In this document: positions 59,752 to 64,000 of the stretch, in pieces | Numbering within the stretch: the stretch's first letter is position 1 | Layout of the letters: every line of letters begins with the position of its first letter | NCBI RefSeq assembly: GCF_000292915.1 | Contig: NC_018513.1 | Location: 1,736,001 to 1,800,000, forward strand | DNA: 64,000 nucleotides | Direction of reading: 5' to 3' | DNA from: Burkholderia cepacia GG4 | Lineage (GTDB): Bacteria > Pseudomonadota > Gammaproteobacteria > Burkholderiales > Burkholderiaceae | Notes under the pieces: model-generated | The model's database searches: none | The model's input: the letters and a program-made list of their open reading frames with translations, nothing else | What the model was told of the DNA's origin: nothing | Translations under genes and position numbers: made by a program

Positions 59752-59785
59752 AAGCCCGCCAGGTGGATGCCTGGCGGGCTTTTTC
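59752..59785. terminator. Rho-independent terminator after ybiT
   Basis: 12-bp arms AAGCCCGCCAGG-tggatg-CCTGGCGGGCTT plus T5; it may also serve the convergent gene ending at 59811. Confidence 0.9.
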
Positions 59786-59810
59786 GTATCCGGACCGGGG
59801 GCGCTCGCCG

Positions 59811-60368
59811 TTACTGGATCGGCTCGATGCGCAGCGCGCATTGGCCGACCGGACGCAACCGTGTGCCGGTCCATTCATAGAAGAACCGGGCCGCTTTCGC
59901 GTTGTTGTCGTCGCAGTCGTCGTTGAAGCAGCCCGAGACGATCAGCAGTGAACTGGCGGCGCGGAAATCGACGCGCTCGTCGTCGTTGCCCATCACGCCC
60001 GAGATGGCCCGCACGCGTGGCATCGTGTAGGTCGCGCCGCTGTACTTGTCGACGATCGCGAAATTGCGGCAGTCCGTGCCGCACCCCCAGATCGCGACGC
60101 GATAGTGACCGGCAAAATTGGCCGGCTGCGTGAATTCGTCGCGAATGACGGTGCGATAGAGGCGGGCCTCCTTGCTGTTCAAGCGCGGCGCCGTGGCCGG
60201 CACACGTGGCGCGCGACCGACGCGCGCCGGGTAGCGCGCGAACGACGGCGACGGACATTCGCCCGCGGACCTCGCCGCTGACGGAGTTGCAGGGCGAGCC
60301 GCATCGGCGCACAGCATCAGCATGGCCGACACGGCGGTCGTCAACAGGATTCGGTAGGTGCGCGCCAC
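59811..60368 (-). CDS. Exported cysteine-containing protein of unknown function
   Basis: 185 residues from a GTG start preceded by aaggac; an ATG further upstream (60410) is less likely because the signal peptide VARTYRILLTTAVSAMLMLC should be N-terminal. Mature chain has two close Cys pairs (WGCGTDCRNFAIVDKY and SGCFNDDCDDNNAKAARF) plus single Cys near both ends (GECPSPSFARYPAR, VGQCALRIEP), suggesting disulfides. FAGHYRVAIWGCGTDC and TYTMPRVRAISGVMGNDDER recall a family of secreted Burkholderia proteins of unknown role. Not assigned. Confidence 0.72.
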   Translation of the reverse strand: MARTYRILLTTAVSAMLMLCADAARPATPSAARSAGECPSPSFARYPARVGRAPRVPATAPRLNSKEARLYRTVIRDEFTQPANFAGHYRVAIWGCGTDCRNFAIVDKYSGATYTMPRVRAISGVMGNDDERVDFRAASSLLIVSGCFNDDCDDNNAKAARFFYEWTGTRLRPVGQCALRIEPIQ

Positions 60369-60602
60369 GTGATCGTCCTTGTGCAGGGAGGAATGGCCGG
60401 CCGACGCCATCGGAACAGGATTGTAAGGCGTTCGTGTGCCGCGACGGTACGCAGTGCATCCCCGTCAAGCATTGTCAAATCGCCGGCAATATCACGATGT
60501 CTGACGATTCGCGCGCGCCCGGAGGCTGTCATGCCAAGGTCGGTTGAGTATGCTTGGATGCGAATCGCATGTACTCATGCACTCACGACTGGGAGGCTTC
60601 AC

Positions 60603-61079
60603 ATGAACGCACGTCTATACCGCGCGACCGTTGCCGGCGCGCTGATCGGATTGCTCGCGCCGTTTTCGGTGGCCCATGCGCAACTTGGCGATGTGCTGAA
60701 GCAGGTTGGCGGCGGCGATTCGGGCAGCAGCGCGGGCAGCGCGCTGGGCAACCTGGGCGGTCTCGGCGGCGCGCTGACGGGCGGCGGCGGTACGTCGCTG
60801 CTGCCGGGCAGCACCGGCAACGTCGCGGGCCTGCTGCAGTTCTGCATCCAGAACAACTATCTCGGCGGTGCGTCCGGCGGCGCGTCGTCGGTGAAGGACG
60901 CGCTGCTGGGCAAGCTCGGCGGCAACGCGTCGTCCGACAGCGGCTATACGAGCGGTGCAAGCGGGATCCTCGACGCCGGCAACGGCAGCAAGCTCGATCT
61001 GAGCGGCGGCGGCCTGAAGCAGCAGGTCACGAAGCAGATCTGCGACAAGGTGCTGGCGCAAGGGAAGTCGCTGTTGTAA
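60603..61079 (+). CDS. DUF2501 (YjjA-like) exported protein
   Basis: 158 residues from an ATG preceded by gggagg (60589-60594). The signal peptide ends VAHAQ (~residue 26). The Gly/Ser-rich middle (GGGDSGSSAGSALGNLGGLG, GGGGTSLLPGSTGNVAGLLQ) and the two Cys (QFCIQNNYLGG, QICDKVLAQGKSLL) match the YjjA/DUF2501 pattern, in which the C terminus ends with a conserved Cys and Leu-rich tail. Function unknown. A long stem-loop follows the stop. Confidence 0.78.
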   Translation: MNARLYRATVAGALIGLLAPFSVAHAQLGDVLKQVGGGDSGSSAGSALGNLGGLGGALTGGGGTSLLPGSTGNVAGLLQFCIQNNYLGGASGGASSVKDALLGKLGGNASSDSGYTSGASGILDAGNGSKLDLSGGGLKQQVTKQICDKVLAQGKSLL

Positions 61080-61093
61080 GCCGACGTCGCGTA

Positions 61094-61130
61094 CCGTTCG
61101 CGCGCGTCGAATCAATGCGTGCGCGAACGG
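61094..61130. terminator. Perfect 10-bp stem-loop between the DUF2501 gene and the alcohol dehydrogenase gene
   Basis: CCGTTCGCGC (61094-61103) pairs with GCGCGAACGG (61121-61130). No T tract; position between two convergent genes suggests a transcription end. Confidence 0.5.
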
Positions 61131-61199
61131 CAGAAAAGGCCAAGTGCGGCGGCGGCAGAAGCAGGCTGCCGCCGTCGCTGGCGGCAACGTCCGTCCGCG

Positions 61200-62249
61200 T
61201 CAGCCCGAAAAGTCCGTCACGACCGTCACGCCGGCGCCTTCGAACCGGTTCATGTTCATCAGTGCGTCGATCGACTGGCCGAGACTGATTTCCTTGCCGA
61301 TCAACCGGCTCGGCGCGAGCGTGCCGGCATGCACCATATCGAGCATCGCGTCGTAACGATGCGCCTGCATCCCGTGGCTGCCGAGAATCTCCAGCTCGTG
61401 CGCGATGACTTTGCTCATCGGCACGGCCGGTGTCGCATGCTCGCCGAGCATCAGCCCGACCTGCACATGCTTGCCGCGGCGGCGCAGATTGCTGATCGAG
61501 TTGAAGCAGGTGGTCGGATGGCCAAGCGCATCGAGCGATACGTGTGCGCCGCCGCGTGTGATCTCCTTCACCGCATCGACGACGTCAGCGACTTGTGACG
61601 CATTGACGGTCGCCGCCGCACCGACCGATCGCGCAAGCGCGAGCGCCGAGTCCGAAATGTCGATCGCGACGACGTTCGCACCGATTGCATTCGCGATCAT
61701 GATCGCCGACAAACCCACGCCTCCGCAGCCGTGCACGGCGACCCACTGGCCGGCCGACGTGCGCCCCTGGTCGACGACCGCGCGAAACGACGTCACGAAG
61801 CGGCATCCGAGGCTCGCCGCGGTCGGGAAATCGAGCGCATCGGGCAGTCGCACGAGATTCAGGTCCGCGTGATGGATGCCGACGTATTGGGCGAACGAAC
61901 CCCAGTGCGTGAAGCCGGGCTGAAACTGTTGCTCGCATACCTGCTGGTTGCCCGAGTGGCACTCCGGGCAGCGGCCGCAACCGGCGACGAACGGCACCGT
62001 GACGCGGTCGCCGGCCTTCCAGCGCGTGACCGCCGCACCTGCCGCGACCACGACGCCTGCGAGTTCGTGGCCCGGCACATGCGGCAGCACGATGTCCGGG
62101 TCGTGCCCCATCCAGCCGTGCCAGTCGCTGCGGCACACGCCGGTTGCCTTGACTTCGATCACGACGCCGTCGGGTGCCGGTGTCGGATCGTCGACGTTCA
62201 TCAACCGCGGCGCGGCGCCGAATGCTTCATAGACGACTGCTTTCACCAT
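61200..62249 (-). CDS. Zinc-dependent alcohol dehydrogenase
   Basis: 349 residues. Catalytic zinc residues Cys39 ([11 protein letters not shown]) and His61-Glu62 (PGHE). The structural zinc set is complete: Cys91, 94, 97 and 105 ([15 protein letters not shown]). The Rossmann motif [16 protein letters not shown] is followed by an Asp-ended strand (VVAIDISD), which points to NAD+ rather than NADP+. Substrate unknown. An aggagg site precedes the ATG. Divergent from an Lrp-type regulator, which likely controls it. Confidence 0.9.
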   Translation of the reverse strand: MVKAVVYEAFGAAPRLMNVDDPTPAPDGVVIEVKATGVCRSDWHGWMGHDPDIVLPHVPGHELAGVVVAAGAAVTRWKAGDRVTVPFVAGCGRCPECHSGNQQVCEQQFQPGFTHWGSFAQYVGIHHADLNLVRLPDALDFPTAASLGCRFVTSFRAVVDQGRTSAGQWVAVHGCGGVGLSAIMIANAIGANVVAIDISDSALALARSVGAAATVNASQVADVVDAVKEITRGGAHVSLDALGHPTTCFNSISNLRRRGKHVQVGLMLGEHATPAVPMSKVIAHELEILGSHGMQAHRYDAMLDMVHAGTLAPSRLIGKEISLGQSIDALMNMNRFEGAGVTVVTDFSG

Positions 62250-62267
62250 TTCCTCCTGAATCGAATG

Positions 62268-62294
62268 ACTCTTTCAATGTAGCGCGAAAGGAGT
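62268..62294. promoter_or_regulatory. Inverted repeat between the alcohol dehydrogenase and Lrp-type genes, candidate operator
   Basis: ACTCTTTC (62268-62275) and GAAAGGAGT (62286-62294), an imperfect dyad (one extra base in the right arm) 19 bases upstream of the dehydrogenase start. Confidence 0.4.
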
Positions 62295-62379
62295 GGATTT
62301 ATCTTTCGTTTTACGATTGAGAGACGGGTATTTTTGCGATAGCCTTGCGACCATCGCGCGGTTGCCGCAAGGAGCTTTC

Positions 62380-62844
62380 ATGGAACAACTGGACAGGATC
62401 GATCGCGGCATGCTCGACATGCTCCAGCAGGACGGGCGCGTGTCGAATGCTCGACTCGCCGAAGCATTCTCGCTGAGCGAGACGTCCTGCTGGCGTCGGC
62501 TCAGACGGCTGGAGGAAGCGGGGTTGATCGCGGGCTATCACGCGCGGCTCGACCGCAGAAAGCTCGGGTTCGGCGTGATGGCGTTCGTGCAGATTGTTTG
62601 CACGCAGCACAGCGAGGAGGTGACGGCCGAGTTCGAGCGCCTGATCCAGGCAAGCCCCAACGTGCTTGCGTGCGACAACACGACCGGCGAAGCGGATTTT
62701 CTGCTGCAGGTGGTGGCAGCCGATCTCGACGACTACAGTCACTTCGTCGAAAGGGTGCTGCGCAAACTGCCGGGCGTGCTGAGCATCCGCTCGAACCTGT
62801 CGCTGCGGCAGTTGAAGTCGACGCAGCGGCTGCCGATAGCGTGA
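62380..62844 (+). CDS. Lrp/AsnC-family transcriptional regulator
   Basis: 154 residues from MEQLDRIDRGMLDMLQQDGR with aaggag (62369-62374) upstream; the open frame from 62293 is longer than the family. The helix-turn-helix (~12-55) has VSNARLAEAFSLSETSCWRR; the C-terminal ligand-binding RAM domain (~65-145) includes FLLQVVAADLDDYSHFVERV. Length is typical. It is divergent from the zinc alcohol dehydrogenase, the likely target; the effector is unknown. Confidence 0.92.
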   Translation: MEQLDRIDRGMLDMLQQDGRVSNARLAEAFSLSETSCWRRLRRLEEAGLIAGYHARLDRRKLGFGVMAFVQIVCTQHSEEVTAEFERLIQASPNVLACDNTTGEADFLLQVVAADLDDYSHFVERVLRKLPGVLSIRSNLSLRQLKSTQRLPIA

Positions 62845-62878
62845 CGGCGCGCACCGGCGCGCGTGCATGCGAGCGCGG

Positions 62879-63244
62879 TCAGTCGGCCAGCCGCTTGTCG
62901 GCGAGCGCCTTGCAGCAGTCTTCGTACACCCATTGGACGAGTTTTGCCCGGTAGTCGAGGTCGTCGGTATCGACGATTTCCTCGACCGCGTCGCGCGCCC
63001 AGGACGCGTCGACAAAGCCGGCGTGCCGCTTCGCGATGTCCTGCGCGAGCGCGGCCAGCTTCGCGATTGCGAGCCAGTCGGACTGCCGGTGATGGCGGTC
63101 GAGCCAGCGGTGGGCGGCCTGCACCTGGAATGACGCGTCCGGCCAGGACTCGTTGAGGTAAAACGCGCCAAGATTGCCGCAGGTGAGCCAGCACAGCAGC
63201 TCCAGGCGATCTTGCGAGCCGAGGATATGGGATGCGTCGGTCAT
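62879..63244 (-). CDS. Small protein of unknown function
   Basis: 121 residues from the ATG at 63244; a GTG at 63256 would add four residues. No signal peptide, no membrane segment. The sequence is helical and Trp/Leu/Ala-rich with three Cys (LLCWLTCGNLGAFYL and YEDCCKALADKRLAD give four in total), and a middle with AHRWLDRHHRQSDWLAIAKL. I recognise no family. The 256 bases to the aldehyde dehydrogenase gene hold its promoter and no other gene. Confidence 0.65.
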   Translation of the reverse strand: MTDASHILGSQDRLELLCWLTCGNLGAFYLNESWPDASFQVQAAHRWLDRHHRQSDWLAIAKLAALAQDIAKRHAGFVDASWARDAVEEIVDTDDLDYRAKLVQWVYEDCCKALADKRLAD

Positions 63245-63500
63245 GGCAGCGCTCACGAAAGCATCGATTCCGGGTGGCGCGGCCTGCAGCGGCCGGCGCC
63301 GATACTAAAAACATAGCACGATGCGGGCCACGTGGTGCGCCGGCGTGGCGCGGATGCCGCAGCCGGGGAAAACGGGCGGCCGGCCACCGTTGCGCGGGCG
63401 ATTGCGCAGCCCGTCCGGCGGAGTGTGCGGCCTCGTTCGACAGCATCGCGGTGCCGCGCCACACTCGTTAGAATGACCGTTTTCCGGGAGACAGGAAGCG

Positions 63501-64000
63501 ATGAAAATCTACGACCAGTTCTACATCGACGGCGCATGGCGCAAACCGGCCGGAACGGGCACGATCGACGTGATCGACTCGGGTACCGAGGCCGTGATCG
63601 GCCGGATTCCGGAGGGCGTGGCGTCCGACGCGCAGGACGCGATCCGCGCGGCGCGCGCCGCGTTCGACGCCTGGGCCGCGACGCCGGCAGCGACGCGCGC
63701 GGGTTACCTGCGCAAGATCGTCGAGCGCCTGCAGGCGCGCAGCGAGGAACTCGCGCAGTCGATCACCGGCGAGGTCGGGATGCCGATCAAGCTGTCACGC
63801 GCGATCCAGGTTGGCGGCCCGATCTACAACTGGAAGGCATACGCGAAGCTCGCCGAATCGTTCGAATTCGAGGCGACGGTCGGCAACTCGCTGGTGGTGC
63901 GCGAGCCGGTCGGCGTCGTCGCTGCGATCACGCCGTGGAACTATCCGCTCAACCAGGTCACGCTGAAGGTCGCGCCGGCACTCGCGGCCGGCTGCACGGT
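63501..64000 (+). CDS. Aldehyde dehydrogenase (N-terminal part, cut by the window edge)
   Basis: The frame opens with MKIYDQFYIDGAWRKPAG after a ggaag site (63494-63498) and continues without a stop to the right edge (166 residues). NAD(P)+-dependent aldehyde dehydrogenase signature is visible at the edge: GVVAAITPWNYPLNQVTLKV, the cofactor-binding segment. The catalytic Cys and Glu lie beyond the window, so activity and substrate cannot be judged. Confidence 0.88.
   Translation, partial: MKIYDQFYIDGAWRKPAGTGTIDVIDSGTEAVIGRIPEGVASDAQDAIRAARAAFDAWAATPAATRAGYLRKIVERLQARSEELAQSITGEVGMPIKLSRAIQVGGPIYNWKAYAKLAESFEFEATVGNSLVVREPVGVVAAITPWNYPLNQVTLKVAPALAAGCT

Overview
The window looks like core chromosome (probably chromosome 1) of a Burkholderia, most likely the B. 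cepacia complex. The grounds are the strongly GC-rich coding style (G/C at almost every third position), a phaC-phaA-phaB-phaR polyhydroxybutyrate locus, SurE-Pcm-NlpD-RpoS and Hfq-HflX-HflK-HflC gene orders as in beta/gammaproteobacteria, and the protein sequences themselves. I cannot fix the species without a search. There are no rRNA or tRNA genes, insertion sequences, prophage genes or CRISPR arrays. I support 58 protein genes, two of them cut by the window edges, plus one gene relic.

Layout. 1-2 kb: end of dnaX, then ebfC and recR (replication/repair cluster). 2-3.2 kb: a CoA-transferase followed by a dispersed repeat. 3.4-7.9 kb: surE-pcm-nlpD-rpoS and a 3'-5' exonuclease in one tight co-directional run (stationary phase, protein repair, envelope). 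7.9-11.1 kb: a phosphatase/endonuclease-fold protein, RlmD and a Bax-inhibitor-like membrane protein. 11.4-18.8 kb: ndk, rlmN, rodZ-like, ispG, hisS, yfgM-like, bamB. 19-27.9 kb: der, hfq, hflX, hflK, hflC, yjeT-like, hisZ, purA and a phosphoribosyltransferase. 28-32.5 kb: kup convergent with tex. 32.7-36 kb: an unfamiliar repeat-containing exported coiled-coil protein, a YdcH-like protein and a DinG-family helicase. 36-39 kb: bamD divergent from rluD-pgeF. 39.4-44.1 kb: the pha locus. 44.4-47.4 kb: a small unknown protein, rimO, a PfkB kinase and a thiolase relic. 47.4-50.2 kb: an exported protein, a cystathionine beta-lyase and serB. 50.4-52.5 kb: a LysR regulator divergent from a quinone-oxidoreductase-like enzyme, with a perfect palindrome between them. 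52.7-55.5 kb: two unknown exported proteins and a FetAB-like exporter. 55.7-59.7 kb: an AsmA-family protein and the ABC-F ATPase YbiT. 59.8-64 kb: exported proteins, a zinc alcohol dehydrogenase divergent from an Lrp-type regulator, a small unknown protein and the start of an aldehyde dehydrogenase.

Functionally this is housekeeping: translation quality (HisS, RlmN, RlmD, RluD, PgeF, RimO, YbiT, Hfq, Der), outer-membrane assembly (BamB, BamD, the AsmA-family protein), stationary-phase physiology (RpoS, Pcm, SurE, PHB storage) and amino acid/nucleotide synthesis (HisZ, SerB, cystathionine beta-lyase, PurA, Ndk). I found no convincing new multi-gene system. The items most worth a second look are the LysR operator palindrome, the TTGC..GCAA boxes upstream of phaC, a thiolase C-terminal relic behind the PfkB gene, a dispersed intergenic repeat present twice, structured intergenic RNA candidates around the pha genes, and several unassigned exported proteins.
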